This document shows positions 26,636-34,862 of a stretch of 64,000 nucleotides of DNA, piece by piece (position 1 is the first letter of the stretch; each line of letters starts with the position of its first letter). The notes below the pieces were generated by a model. That model was given only the letters and a program-made list of their open reading frames with translations, did not search any database and was not told where the DNA came from. The position numbers and the translations under genes are program-made. Source of the stretch: JADJWR01 sp964509545 (GTDB lineage: Bacteria > Pseudomonadota > Gammaproteobacteria > Burkholderiales > Burkholderiaceae_F); the NCBI GenBank assembly GCA_964509545.1, contig CAZDXQ010000014.1, positions 12,623 through 76,622 on the forward strand, given 5' to 3'.

Positions 26636-27565
26636 CTACAGGAACAACGCCAGCCGCTCGGCGTCCGTTTCGGCGACGGTGGCGCGGCCGAGCGCGACGA
26701 GCATCGTCGCGGCCTCCTCGGTGGCGACGTCGATGCCGAGGCCGGCTTCGCGCGGCCACGGCGCGTCGAGGTGCAGGTAGCGGTCGCCCAGGCGGTCCTC
26801 CATCATCGCCTGCACGTGCTGCTGCTGCACCGAGATCAGCGTCAGGATCAGCCGGCCGTCGGACAGCCAGCCCACGGCGCCGGCGTCTTCCTCGACCGAA
26901 TCCGCCGGCTGGTAGTTGGCAGTGGCGGTGCCGATCGACAGCATCTGCACGCGCTCGGGCGGTACGCCGAGGAAATGCTCGGCCTCGTGCAGCGCCACCT
27001 GGTCCGGGGCGACCGCGAACAGTCCGCCGTCGGCGAAAAGCGAGCCGTCGATGCGCACGGCCGGGAAGTAGGCCGGCGCGGCGCAGGTGGCCATGGCCAC
27101 GTCGACCGCGGCGTAGCCTTCGTCACCGGTGGAGCCCTCGGCGTGCGGCGTCTTGAAGACCTTGGTCTGGCTGCGCGTGACGTCCACCGCCGGGATCACC
27201 ACGTTGTGAAGCGCTTCGCCCAGCGTGCGCCGGCCGAAATCGCGGGCCAGCAGTTCGCGCAGGGCCGTTCCCGAATACTTGGGCCCAAGCACCGAGCGCG
27301 ACAGGTCGAGCAGGCGCGTGACCGGGCCGCGCGGCCGCGCCCGCGGCGAGAACACCTCGGTGCCGCGCGCCTGGAACAGCCGCACCACGCGCGACATCGG
27401 CACCTCGAATGCCAGTGCCAGCGCAGCGATGCCGCCGACGGAGGTGCCGGCGATCAGGTCGAAGCGGCGGCCGAGCGGCTCGCCGGCGATCTTCTCCAGC
27501 TCGGCGAGCACGGTGGCCGTGTACAGGCCCAGATAGCCGCCGCCGGCCAGCGCCAGGATGCGCAT
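26636..27565 (-). CDS. Patatin-like phospholipase (CapV-like)
   Basis: A 309-residue patatin-fold lipase. The oxyanion loop is ILALAGGGYLGLYTA (about 3-17), the nucleophile is in the GxSxG elbow LIAGTSVGGIAALAL (about 36-50), and the catalytic aspartate is in LFADGGLFA (DGG). Phospholipases of this subtype include CapV, the effector of CBASS defence, but no nucleotidyltransferase is adjacent. The island context favours a lipid-turnover or membrane-stress role. The ATG at 27565 is the conserved start; a GTG at 27607 would add 14 residues. It diverges from the two-domain USP gene and shares its FNR-type box. Confidence 0.82.
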   Translation of the reverse strand: MRILALAGGGYLGLYTATVLAELEKIAGEPLGRRFDLIAGTSVGGIAALALAFEVPMSRVVRLFQARGTEVFSPRARPRGPVTRLLDLSRSVLGPKYSGTALRELLARDFGRRTLGEALHNVVIPAVDVTRSQTKVFKTPHAEGSTGDEGYAAVDVAMATCAAPAYFPAVRIDGSLFADGGLFAVAPDQVALHEAEHFLGVPPERVQMLSIGTATANYQPADSVEEDAGAVGWLSDGRLILTLISVQQQHVQAMMEDRLGDRYLHLDAPWPREAGLGIDVATEEAATMLVALGRATVAETDAERLALFL

Positions 27566-27641
27566 TGTCTGCGCTGCGCGTCCCCATCCTGCCGCGGTCG
27601 CGTTCACCTGCTGCGCTCCCTGCTTTGCGTTCGCGTTTCAG

Positions 27642-27682
27642 AATTTAGGAGCGGCCGCGTCGCGGCAGTTGACCTGCATCAT
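27642..27682 (-). promoter_or_regulatory. FNR/Anr class II promoter of the patatin gene
   Basis: The box at 27669-27682 (plus-strand TTGACCTGCATCAT) has one mismatch at its last base. On the minus strand TAAATT (27647-27642) lies exactly 21 bp from the box. The predicted start is near 27635, about 70 nt before the ATG. Confidence 0.6.
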
Positions 27683-27729
27683 CGGCGCCACGCGAGGAAG
27701 ATGCCGGCGTGCGCCAGCCGGCGTAATGT
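27669..27729 (+). promoter_or_regulatory. Same FNR-type box in class I position for the USP gene
   Basis: The 27669-27682 box is followed on the plus strand by TAATGT (27724-27729). A start near 27736 puts the box centre at about -61, the class I distance. The two divergent genes would therefore use one site in two geometries. Confidence 0.45.
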
Positions 27730-27770
27730 TGGTGTGGCGCTTCGCCCGTGACCCGAAAGGAGGGTTGACG

Positions 27771-28664
27771 ATGAGAATTCTCGTTCCGCTCGACGGCAGC
27801 GATTACAGCAGGAAGGCGCTGGCTTTCCTCGCCTCGCGCAGCACGCTGGTCGGCGCCGAGCCGGAGGTGCACCTGCTCAATGTGCAGCCGATGATCGCGC
27901 CGCACGCGGCGGCGAAGCTGGGCCGCACGGTGACCAGGCGCATCTATGAATCCGAGGCCGATGCCGTGCTGGCGCCGGCCCGCAAGACGCTGCTGAAGGC
28001 CGGTATCGATGCCGCAAGGCATGCCGAAAGCGGCCACGCCGCTGAGCGCATCGCGCAGGTTGCCGACGACCTGAAAGTGGATCTGATCGTGGTCGGCGCG
28101 CACGGTCATTCGGAGTTCAAGGGTCTGTTGTTCGGCTCGGTGACCCACGGCGTGCTGGCCCGTACGAAACGGCCGGTGCTGGTGCTGCGCGGCGGGCGCG
28201 CGCTGCGCGGCGACGGACTGCGCGTCGGCATCGCCGTCGACGGCAGCAAGTTCGGCCTTGCCGCAGTGAAGTTCGCCCTGCGCCATGCGGATCTGTTCGG
28301 CGCCAAGGCGACATTGACGCTGATCCACGTCGTGCCCGACTTCGTGATGCCGGTGATCGCCGATCTCGGTGGCGTGGCGGTTCCCACCTACAGCGACGAG
28401 GACATCAAGCGGCTGCAGGACAGGGACTTTGAGGATGCCGTCGCGCCGGCGCGGCGCATGTTCGAGAAGGCAAAGGCCACCGCCGCCGAGGTCCGACTGG
28501 CCGGCATGCCGGGCGAGCAGATCGCCGCCTACGCGAAGAAGAACCTCGACGTGCTGCTGGTCGGCTCGCACGGCTACGGCGGCTTCAAGTCTGCGGTGCT
28601 CGGTTCGGTGGCGACCCGCATCGCGGCGAAGTGCGACACGCCGCTGCTGATCGTGCGCGCGTAA
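27771..28664 (+). CDS. Universal stress protein with two USP domains
   Basis: A 297-residue tandem UspA protein. Domain 1 (1-145) begins RILVPLDGSDYSRKAL and ends VDLIVVGAHGHSEFKGLLFGSVTHGVL, with the ATP-binding G-x2-G-x9-G-S motif. Domain 2 (about 153-297) begins RVGIAVDGSKFGLAAVKFAL and ends LLVGSHGYGGFKSAVLGSVATRI, also with an intact motif. Both domains should bind ATP. AAAGGAGG precedes the ATG; a TTG two codons earlier is less likely. Tandem USPs are common members of Anr/FNR regulons and support anoxic survival, which fits the shared FNR-type box upstream. Confidence 0.92.
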   Translation: MRILVPLDGSDYSRKALAFLASRSTLVGAEPEVHLLNVQPMIAPHAAAKLGRTVTRRIYESEADAVLAPARKTLLKAGIDAARHAESGHAAERIAQVADDLKVDLIVVGAHGHSEFKGLLFGSVTHGVLARTKRPVLVLRGGRALRGDGLRVGIAVDGSKFGLAAVKFALRHADLFGAKATLTLIHVVPDFVMPVIADLGGVAVPTYSDEDIKRLQDRDFEDAVAPARRMFEKAKATAAEVRLAGMPGEQIAAYAKKNLDVLLVGSHGYGGFKSAVLGSVATRIAAKCDTPLLIVRA

Positions 28665-28831
28665 CGCGCCTGCAAGGGCGGACGCGGCGTTTCGTCCCGG
28701 CGAGACATCGGGCAGCGCGGCTGCCGTCGACGCATCGCGGAGCCCTGTCGACCAAGCGTGCCTGCGCGCGCCTGGTCGGCGCCGCCGCACGGGTAGGGCG
28801 AGGCGCCCGTGGGAACAGACGAGGGACCCGC

Positions 28832-29476
28832 CTACGATGCCGTTGGCGGCGTCTTTCGCCGGCAGTGGATGCGGAACCACCGCGCCGCCAGTTCCTGCAC
28901 CTGTTCGAGCGTGCCCGGCTCTTCGAACAGGTGGCTGGCGCCGGGCACCACGGCGATCTCGCAGCTGCAGGTCATCTGTCGTTGCGCGGCGCGGTTCAGG
29001 TGCAATACCTCGACGTCGGCGCCGCCGACGACGAGCAGCGTCGGCGCCCGAACGCGCGGCAGGAATTCCCCGGCCAGATCGGGCCGGCCGCCACGCGAGA
29101 CGACGGCACTGATCGCGTCGGGAAGCTGCGCGGCTGCCACCAGCGCCGCGGCCGCGCCGGTGCTGGCGCCGAACAGGCCGACGGGCAGGGCGCGCGTCGA
29201 TGCGTGCCGGCGCAGGAAATCGATCGCCTCGGCGAGCCGCTGCGCCAGCAGCGCGATGTCGAACACATTGCGCCGGTCATCGGCTTCTTCGGGCGTCAGC
29301 AGGTCGAACAGCAGCGTGCCCAGATGCTCTGCATGCAGCCGCGTTGCCACCTGCCGGTTGCGCGGACTGAACCGGCTCGAACCGCTGCCGTGCGCGAAGG
29401 CGATCACCGCCTGCGCCTGTTCGGGCAGCACCAGCGTGCCGGGCAAATTGTTCGGCGGAATGCGGACCTCGGCCAT
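28832..29476 (-). CDS. Alpha/beta hydrolase, dienelactone hydrolase-like
   Basis: A 214-residue hydrolase with the oxyanion region FAHGSGSSRFSPRN (about 27-40), the nucleophile elbow LFGASTGAAAALVAA (GxSxG, about 101-115), the acid in VVGGADVEVL, and the histidine in PGASHLFEEPG. The domain order is typical of short alpha/beta hydrolases annotated as dienelactone hydrolase or phosphoribosyltransferase-associated hydrolases. The ATG at 29476 is the last gene start of the rtcB-archease operon on this strand. The substrate is unknown. Confidence 0.8.
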   Translation of the reverse strand: MAEVRIPPNNLPGTLVLPEQAQAVIAFAHGSGSSRFSPRNRQVATRLHAEHLGTLLFDLLTPEEADDRRNVFDIALLAQRLAEAIDFLRRHASTRALPVGLFGASTGAAAALVAAAQLPDAISAVVSRGGRPDLAGEFLPRVRAPTLLVVGGADVEVLHLNRAAQRQMTCSCEIAVVPGASHLFEEPGTLEQVQELAARWFRIHCRRKTPPTAS

Positions 29477-29529
29477 TTCGATCTCGCTATTTGAGGCGGG
29501 CAGCGATGCGGGCAGTCGCGGTGCGCGCC

Positions 29530-30963
29530 TCACCCCTTGACGCAGACCTTCGGCCGCAGGAAGGCGACGCGTCTTGCCAATCCGGCGCCTTCGGTGGCGC
29601 GGGCCACGGCATCGACATCCTTGTAGGCGCCCGGGGCCTCCTCGGCAGCGCCGCGCATCGAGCGGGTGCGGATCAGGATGCCGCTGGCGCGAAGCTCGTC
29701 GATCAGTTGGCGGCCATGCCACTGCTTCAGCGCCTGGTGACGGCTCATCTGCCGGCCGGCGCCGTGGCTGGCTGAACTGAAGGAGCGGGCTTCCGCCTGC
29801 GTCGTGCCGGCGAGGATGTAGCTGCCGGTGCCCATGCTGCCGCCGATGATCACAGGCTGGCCGACGTCGCGGTAGCGCGCCGGCAGGTCCGGATGACCGG
29901 GTCCGAACGCCCGCGTCGCCCCCTTGCGGTGCACGTACAGCCGTCGCCGCCTGCCGTCGACGACGTGCTGCTCCGGCTTGCAGGTGTTGTGCGAGACGTC
30001 GAACAGCGTCTGCACCCGTGCCGCCGGGAACAACTCGTGCACCGTCTCGCGCGTCAGCGCGGCGAGGATCTGCCGGTTGGCCAGCGCGACATTGATCGCC
30101 GCGTTCATCGCGCCGATGTAGTCCTGCCCTTCGGGCGAACTGATCGGCGCGCAGGCCAGTTCGCGGTCGGGAAGACGGATGCCGAGCCGCCCGGCTGCCT
30201 TGGCCAGGCTCACCAGATAATCCGTGCCAATCTGGTGGCCGAGGCCGCGCGAGCCGCAGTGGATCGAAATCACGATCTGCCCCTCGCGGATGCCGTAGGC
30301 CTGCGCCGCCGCCGGATCGTCGATGCGGTCGACCACCTGCACTTCGAGGTAGTGGTTGCCCGAGCCGAGCGTGCCCATCTCGCCGCGCTGGCGCTTCTTC
30401 GCCGTCGGCGAGACGTTCTCGGGTACCGCGCCGCCGACGCGGCCGTGCTCCTCGACATACTGCAGGTCCTCGCCCGAGCCGAAGCCGCGGCGCACCGCCC
30501 ATTCGGCGCCGTCGCGCATCACCGTGTCGAGTTCGTCGATCGACAACTTCAGGTCGCCTTCGACGCCGACGCCGGCCGGGATCGTCTGGAACAGCCGGTC
30601 GGCGAGCGGCTGCAGCTTCGGCGCGATATCGGGCAGCATCAGGTCGGTGCGCAGGCAGCGGATACCGCAGGAGATGTCGAAGCCGACGCCGCCGGCGGAG
30701 ATGATGCCGCCCGCCTCGGGGTCGAACGCGGCCACGCCGCCGATGGGAAAACCGTAGCCCCAGTGCGCGTCCGGCATCGCCATCGCGGCTCCGACAAGGC
30801 CGGGCAACTGCGCCACGTTGCCGATCTGCTCCAGCACCTTGTCGTCCATCGCCGCCATCAGGTCGCGGTCGCCGTAGAGCCTCGCCTCGGCGCCGCCGCT
30901 GCCTGCCTCTCGCTTCACGCGCCACGTCCACTCATCGATGCGTTCAAGCCTGGCGAGATCCAT
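29530..30963 (-). CDS. rtcB: RNA-splicing ligase RtcB
   Basis: A 477-residue GTP- and Mn-dependent RNA ligase that joins 2',3'-cyclic-phosphate (or 3'-phosphate) and 5'-OH ends, repairing cleaved RNA. It has AMPDAHWGYGFPIGGVAAF (about 62-80, metal ligands), GGVGFDISCGIRCL with the metal-binding cysteine, GTLGSGNHYLEVQ, HCGSRGLGHQ, DVSHNTCKPEQH, VHRKGATRAFGPGHPD (guanylation region) and GAGRQMSRHQA. A normal bacterial RtcB length. Its archease cofactor is encoded directly upstream in the same operon, a pairing that supports multiple-turnover ligation. Confidence 0.93.
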   Translation of the reverse strand: MDLARLERIDEWTWRVKREAGSGGAEARLYGDRDLMAAMDDKVLEQIGNVAQLPGLVGAAMAMPDAHWGYGFPIGGVAAFDPEAGGIISAGGVGFDISCGIRCLRTDLMLPDIAPKLQPLADRLFQTIPAGVGVEGDLKLSIDELDTVMRDGAEWAVRRGFGSGEDLQYVEEHGRVGGAVPENVSPTAKKRQRGEMGTLGSGNHYLEVQVVDRIDDPAAAQAYGIREGQIVISIHCGSRGLGHQIGTDYLVSLAKAAGRLGIRLPDRELACAPISSPEGQDYIGAMNAAINVALANRQILAALTRETVHELFPAARVQTLFDVSHNTCKPEQHVVDGRRRRLYVHRKGATRAFGPGHPDLPARYRDVGQPVIIGGSMGTGSYILAGTTQAEARSFSSASHGAGRQMSRHQALKQWHGRQLIDELRASGILIRTRSMRGAAEEAPGAYKDVDAVARATEGAGLARRVAFLRPKVCVKG

Positions 30964-30979
30964 CGGATGCTCCCTGTCC

Positions 30980-31393
30980 TCAGACGTCGACGACGCAGCG
31001 CGCCTGCCAGCCGCTTTCGTCTGGGCGGACCGACAGCGCCGTCAGCGTCGCGCCCTTGACCTCGGTGCCGCGCGCGTGCGCATCGCACCAGCGCTCGCCG
31101 CGCGCCGAGCCGCGCCAATGCGCGCCGTCACGCCGCAGTTCGAAGCGGCACAGCGCCAGACCATTTTCGCGCGCCTGCGCCAGCAGCGCATTCAGCCAGC
31201 GCACCAGCGCCAGTTCGATGTCATCCTCATCGAAGTCGACTTCGATCTCGACCCGCGGTTGCACCGTTGCCGGCTCGACCATGATGGCGAACATCGAGGC
31301 CGCCGCGTGCTCGAATGCCTCCTCGATGCTGGCGCCGCGGCCGATCACGCCGATGTCGGCCCCATGCTCGAAATAATCTTCCTCGCCGGGCAT
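30980..31393 (-). CDS. Archease
   Basis: A 137-residue archease, the protein that promotes RtcB guanylation and turnover. It starts with YFEHGADIGVIGRGASIEEAF, and contains the acidic metal-binding FDEDDIELALVRWLNALLAQ and the terminal GTEVKGATLTALSV, all typical family blocks. It is encoded 16 bp upstream of rtcB and about 25 bp downstream of a small acidic protein gene, so the three are co-transcribed from the 31.7-kb promoter. Confidence 0.9.
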   Translation of the reverse strand: MPGEEDYFEHGADIGVIGRGASIEEAFEHAAASMFAIMVEPATVQPRVEIEVDFDEDDIELALVRWLNALLAQARENGLALCRFELRRDGAHWRGSARGERWCDAHARGTEVKGATLTALSVRPDESGWQARCVVDV

Positions 31394-31417
31394 CGGCTGC
31401 TGCCCACGCGCCCGGCC

Positions 31418-31717
31418 TCAGTGATCTTCCAGACGCGGGCGCGCTTCCTCGGCGGGCTGGCCCGTGTCCGGATCGATCCACTCGGCGATGCCGATTTCGT
31501 TTTCCGCCTCACCCAGCGATTCCTCCGGCTCGACATCGGAATGCTCGTCGGCGCGCATGTCGAACTCGGCTTCCTCGTAGCTGGCGAACGGCCCGATCTC
31601 GCGCTTGCCGTCCGCGGTCAGCCAGTGATACCCATCGGGGCGGGAAACGATCCGCGCATCAGGCGGCGTGTCCACCGGAACTTCGACCGGCGGGGGCGGG
31701 GCTTGCTGGCGGCGCAT
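31418..31717 (-). CDS. Small acidic conserved protein, unknown function
   Basis: A 99-residue protein: a Pro-rich head (QQAPPPPVEVPVDTPP), a core of the form RPDGYHWLTADGKREIGPF followed by ASYEEAEFDMRA, and an acidic tail. The core looks like a small beta domain with a DG-x-W motif seen in unnamed betaproteobacterial proteins. The ATG at 31717 has AGGAG 6 nt upstream, favouring it over a TTG two codons earlier. It is the first gene of the archease-rtcB-hydrolase operon and lies about 22 nt from the predicted FNR-dependent transcription start. Confidence 0.65.
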   Translation of the reverse strand: MRRQQAPPPPVEVPVDTPPDARIVSRPDGYHWLTADGKREIGPFASYEEAEFDMRADEHSDVEPEESLGEAENEIGIAEWIDPDTGQPAEEARPRLEDH

Positions 31718-31745
31718 TGCCAACTCCTAGGGCTTGCCTGAAACC

Positions 31746-31786
31746 ACCATAGCGCTGAAAGGGCGGGCAGCGTTGATCGCCGTTAA
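31746..31786 (-). promoter_or_regulatory. FNR/Anr class II promoter of the small protein-archease-rtcB operon
   Basis: The box at 31773-31786 (plus-strand TTGATCGCCGTTAA) has one mismatch. On the minus strand, 21 bp away, is TATGGT (31751-31746), identical to the acsA -10. The start near 31739 leaves a leader of about 21 nt with an AGGAG ribosome site. Confidence 0.65.
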
Positions 31787-31827
31787 GGATTTCCGGCACG
31801 CAAGTGGCAATGGTGAGGACGGCAGCA

Positions 31828-33171
31828 TCAGGTCGGTCGCTGCGTCTGCGCGTCGACGGCGGCGGCCAGCGCCTTCAACGACGAGGCGACCTCGACCGGA
31901 TAAGGTGCCGCCGTGGAAAGGGCACGCAGCGGTTCGGGCAGCCGTGCCATCTGCTCGCGGGCGCGTTCGCGCGATGCTTCGAGCGATGGCGCATCGGCCA
32001 CGCGCCGGCCGGCGCGCAGCACCGGCTCGAGCAGAGCCACGCCGGCGCGAGCATCGTCATGCATGGTGAGCAGGTCGCCGGCCATCCGGCCCATCGCATC
32101 GAAGTGGCGGAACACCTGCTTGCGGCCCGGCCAGGTCGCCTTGCCCTCGGAGCGCTTTCGCCGCGGCGTGCCCTCGTACTCGACCAGCTTGTAGGCGCAG
32201 TCGAGGAACGGCGCATCGGCCGAGACGTTCATCCGCGTGCCGACGCCGAAGGCATCGATCGGCGCGCCGCCGGCAACGAGCGCCTGGACGCGATGCTCGT
32301 CGAGGTTGCCGCTGGCGAAGATGCGCGCCTGCGCCAGGCCGCCGTCGTCGAGGATGCGCCGCACTTCGCGCGCGTGGGCGGCAAGATCGCCGCTGTCGAT
32401 GCGCACGCCCTGCACGGCGACGCCGCGGCGCGCCAGCGCCACCACCTTGTGCGCGGCGCGCGCCGTGTCGTAAGTGTCGATCAGCAGCGTGGCGTTCTGC
32501 GGCTGCGAGCGGGCGAAGTCGGCGAAGGCGGTCGCCTCGTCCTCGTGCGCCTGCACGAACGAGTGCGCCATCGTGCCGAACACCGGCACGCCGAAGCGGC
32601 GCGCTGCCTCCACCGTGGCGCTGCCGGCGAACCCGGCGAGGTAACTGGCGCGCGCCGACAGCAGGCCCGCCTCGGCACCATGGGCGCGGCGCAGGCCGAA
32701 GTCGATCAGCGGCCTGCCGCCGGCGGCCAGCACGCAGCGCGCCGCCTTGCTCGCCACCAGCGTCTGCAAGTGCATGAGGTTCAGCACCCGGCTCTCGATG
32801 AACTGCGCCTCGCGCAAGGGTGCGGTCACCCGCAGCAGCGGCTCGTCGGCGAACGCCACCGTGCCCTCCGGCATCGCGTCGAGATCGCCGGTGAAGCGGA
32901 AGTCGCGCAGCGAGTCGAGGAATCCGGCGTCGAAGCGGCCGGTCGACGCCAGCCAGCCCAGTTCATCGTCGGAAAACCGCAGCGCCAGCAGGTACTCGAC
33001 CACCTGCTCGAGCCCGGCCACGAGCAGGAAGTTGCGTTCCGGCGGCAGCGCGCGGACGAACATCTCGAAGACGGCGACACCGTTCATGCCGCTGGCTCGG
33101 TAGGCCTGCAGCATCGTCAGTTCGTACAGGTCGGTCAGCAGCGGGCTGCCGGCGGTGTCGCTTGAGGCCAT
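31828..33171 (-). CDS. pncB: Nicotinate phosphoribosyltransferase
   Basis: A 447-residue enzyme that converts nicotinate and PRPP to nicotinate mononucleotide with ATP hydrolysis, the entry to NAD salvage. It has PLLTDLYELTMLQAYRASGM (about 10-29), VFEMFVRALP, FADEPLLRVTAPLREAQFIES, DFGLRRAHG, GVPVFGTMAHSFVQAH, VQGVRIDSGDLAAHAREVR and FGVGTRMNVSADAP (phosphate-binding). A complete enzyme of the usual length. It is transcribed divergently from a PRPP synthase gene across an FNR-type box, so both halves of the reaction (substrate and enzyme) are likely co-regulated. Confidence 0.92.
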   Translation of the reverse strand: MASSDTAGSPLLTDLYELTMLQAYRASGMNGVAVFEMFVRALPPERNFLLVAGLEQVVEYLLALRFSDDELGWLASTGRFDAGFLDSLRDFRFTGDLDAMPEGTVAFADEPLLRVTAPLREAQFIESRVLNLMHLQTLVASKAARCVLAAGGRPLIDFGLRRAHGAEAGLLSARASYLAGFAGSATVEAARRFGVPVFGTMAHSFVQAHEDEATAFADFARSQPQNATLLIDTYDTARAAHKVVALARRGVAVQGVRIDSGDLAAHAREVRRILDDGGLAQARIFASGNLDEHRVQALVAGGAPIDAFGVGTRMNVSADAPFLDCAYKLVEYEGTPRRKRSEGKATWPGRKQVFRHFDAMGRMAGDLLTMHDDARAGVALLEPVLRAGRRVADAPSLEASRERAREQMARLPEPLRALSTAAPYPVEVASSLKALAAAVDAQTQRPT

Positions 33172-33194
33172 GGACAGTGCATTGTTCTTGGGCC

Positions 33195-33235
33195 ACCGTA
33201 GCGCCCATGTTCGCGCGCCGCTTGACCGAACTCAA
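33195..33235 (-). promoter_or_regulatory. FNR/Anr class II promoter of pncB
   Basis: The box TTGACCGAACTCAA (33222-33235) matches TTGA-N6-TCAA exactly. On the minus strand TACGGT (33200-33195) lies 21 bp away. The start near 33188 leaves a short leader of about 17 nt before the pncB ATG. Confidence 0.6.
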
Positions 33236-33262
33236 TGGCGCATCGCCGCTGCGCGCTAGCTT
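33222..33262 (+). promoter_or_regulatory. FNR/Anr class II promoter of prs from the same box
   Basis: The 33222-33235 box read on the plus strand is followed after 21 bp by TAGCTT (33257-33262), a moderate -10. A start near 33269 leaves 23 nt before the ATG at 33292. The same box can thus serve both divergent genes. Confidence 0.55.
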
Positions 33263-33291
33263 GCCCGTGTGAAGCAGCCATGGAAGTCGAC

Positions 33292-34263
33292 ATGCGTCTG
33301 TTCGCGCTGAACGCGTCGCGCGAGTTCGGCGAACGGGTGGCGGCAGCGCTCGGCCGGACGCTCGACGAACACGAGGAGCGCGAGTTCGAGGACGGCGAGC
33401 ACAAGTCGCGGCCGCTGGTGAACGTGCGCGGTGACGATGTGTACGTGCTGCTCAGCCTGCACCGCGACGCGCAGGGCAGCGGCGACGACCGTCTGGTGCG
33501 GCTGCTGTTTTTCTGCGCCACGCTGCGCGACCACGGCGCGGCCCGCGTCACGGCGCTGGTGCCTTATCTGGCCTACGGCCGCAAGGAACGGCAGACCAAG
33601 CCGTTCGACCCGGTCAGCACGCGCTACCTGGCGCAGTTGATCGAGGCCGTCGGCATCGATGTGCTGGTGACGCTGGAAACGCATTCGGTGACGGCGCTGC
33701 AGAACGCCTTCCGCATTCCCACCGTGCACATCGACGCGGCGGTGCTGTTCGCTGAACGCGCCGCGCGGCTTGCGGCAGAAGGGCCGGTGGTCGTGGTCTC
33801 GCCCGACCCGGGCGGCATCAAGCGGGCGCAACTGTTCGCCGAACTGCTCGCCAAGAGGCTTTCCCGGCCTGTGGGGCTGGCCTTCGTCGAGAAGCGGCGC
33901 AGCGCCGGCAAGGTCAGCGGTTCGCTGCTCGCCGGCGAGGTCGGCGGTGCGACGGTGCTGCTGATCGACGACCTGATCAGCACCGGCGGCACGCTGCGGC
34001 GCGCGGCCTCGACCTGCCTTGAAGCGGGAGCGGCGCGTGTGTTCGCCTTCGCCGCGCACGGCCTGTTCGCCCCCGGCGCCGAGGCGATGCTGCTCGACCC
34101 GGCGCTGGCCGGAATCTTCGTCAGCGATACGGTGGCTGCGCCGCATCTGTCGGAAGCCGCGCGCGAGCGCGTGACCTACGAGCCCGCCGCACCGCTTTTC
34201 GCCCGCGCCGTGCAGTGCCTGCACGATGGTGATGCGGCGACGGAGTTAACCGCAATCGGTTGA
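33292..34263 (+). CDS. prs: Ribose-phosphate pyrophosphokinase (PRPP synthase)
   Basis: A 323-residue PRPP synthase that makes phosphoribosyl diphosphate from ribose-5-phosphate and ATP. It has the N-terminal FEDGEHKSRPLVNVRGDDVYV, the flexible-loop region YLAYGRKERQTKPFDPVSTRYLAQL, VVVSPDPGGIKRAQLFAELL (PP-loop) and the PRPP-binding loop VLLIDDLISTGGTLRRAA. GGAAG lies 5 nt before the ATG at 33292; an ATG at 33280 is possible. It is divergent from housekeeping Prs in several positions, so it is probably a second, condition-specific copy. It supplies PRPP for the adjacent pncB and for the phosphoribosyltransferase at 36.4 kb. Confidence 0.9.
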   Translation: MRLFALNASREFGERVAAALGRTLDEHEEREFEDGEHKSRPLVNVRGDDVYVLLSLHRDAQGSGDDRLVRLLFFCATLRDHGAARVTALVPYLAYGRKERQTKPFDPVSTRYLAQLIEAVGIDVLVTLETHSVTALQNAFRIPTVHIDAAVLFAERAARLAAEGPVVVVSPDPGGIKRAQLFAELLAKRLSRPVGLAFVEKRRSAGKVSGSLLAGEVGGATVLLIDDLISTGGTLRRAASTCLEAGAARVFAFAAHGLFAPGAEAMLLDPALAGIFVSDTVAAPHLSEAARERVTYEPAAPLFARAVQCLHDGDAATELTAIG

Positions 34264-34576
34264 GCCGTTCGAGGCGGGGCGGCGCGGAGTCGCCGAAGGA
34301 AACACGCTGCCTTGGCTCCCACCGGGCGATGTGGCGTTGCTGTGCTCGCCTGTACAAACGGGGCTGAGGCGGGTTTGGTGCAGTCAAGCGTCGCGCCTGC
34401 GCAGGAAGGCGCACCTGCGCCAGCGTAACGACGGGGGCGGCTGAATAATCGCGAATGCCTGATCGAATCCGAGCGCAGCGCCAAGTCTTGGAAGTGTGGG
34501 GCCAGCAGTGACCGGTGGTCGAGCCCACCCAATGGCGGGTCGCTGCGGTGTGCCAAAGCCAGGCAGTCACTGACCT
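34264..34576. other. Intergenic region after prs
   Basis: About 310 bp with no gene, promoter box or repeat that I could recognise. Base composition falls toward the next two small genes. Confidence 0.5.
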
Positions 34577-34852
34577 TTGACGGGTAGGCATAGCGCGCCT
34601 CGGTGGTTAGCATCTGCAAATGCACTAACCGTCGTCATTGGCGAGATCACGCATGTTGAAACGTTTGCGGTCGGATCGGGGATCCGGGAGATCGCGCGTC
34701 TGAGAAAGCGGTATGGTCCAGGCCGCTGGCGCAAGAGAAAGGGCATAGGAAGGAATCGTCTCGCCGATGGATTCGAGTGCGTCGCCGAGTTGCACTGGTA
34801 CGAGGCTTCGGGCATCGGTAAACGAGAGATGAAGATCAAGCACATTTTCTGA
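34577..34852 (+). CDS. Small conserved protein, partner of the next gene
   Basis: A frame of 91 codons with the conserved core GSGIREIARLRKRYGPGRWR, KRKGIGRNRLADG, and AELHWYEASGIGKREMKIK. From memory this basic domain, ending HWYEAHGIG-(K/R)-K-x-x-K-I-K, recurs in many proteobacteria beside a gene like the next one. No in-frame ATG exists; the start is TTG at 34577 or the 5' end has decayed. A 60-base sample (34621-34680) is 55% G+C, well below the neighbours, suggesting transfer. Function unknown. Confidence 0.6.
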   Translation: MTGRHSAPRWLASANALTVVIGEITHVETFAVGSGIREIARLRKRYGPGRWRKRKGIGRNRLADGFECVAELHWYEASGIGKREMKIKHIF

Positions 34853-34862
34853 GAATCGAACC

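Noticed and set aside
26636..27565. CBASS defence system from the CapV-like patatin
   Set aside because: No cyclic-nucleotide synthase, Cap2 or Cap3 gene is adjacent, and the shared FNR-type promoter points to a stress function.
28832..30931. A 699-codon minus-strand frame covering rtcB and the hydrolase
   Set aside because: The C-terminal 214 codons are the hydrolase. The remainder is a shadow of rtcB in another frame.
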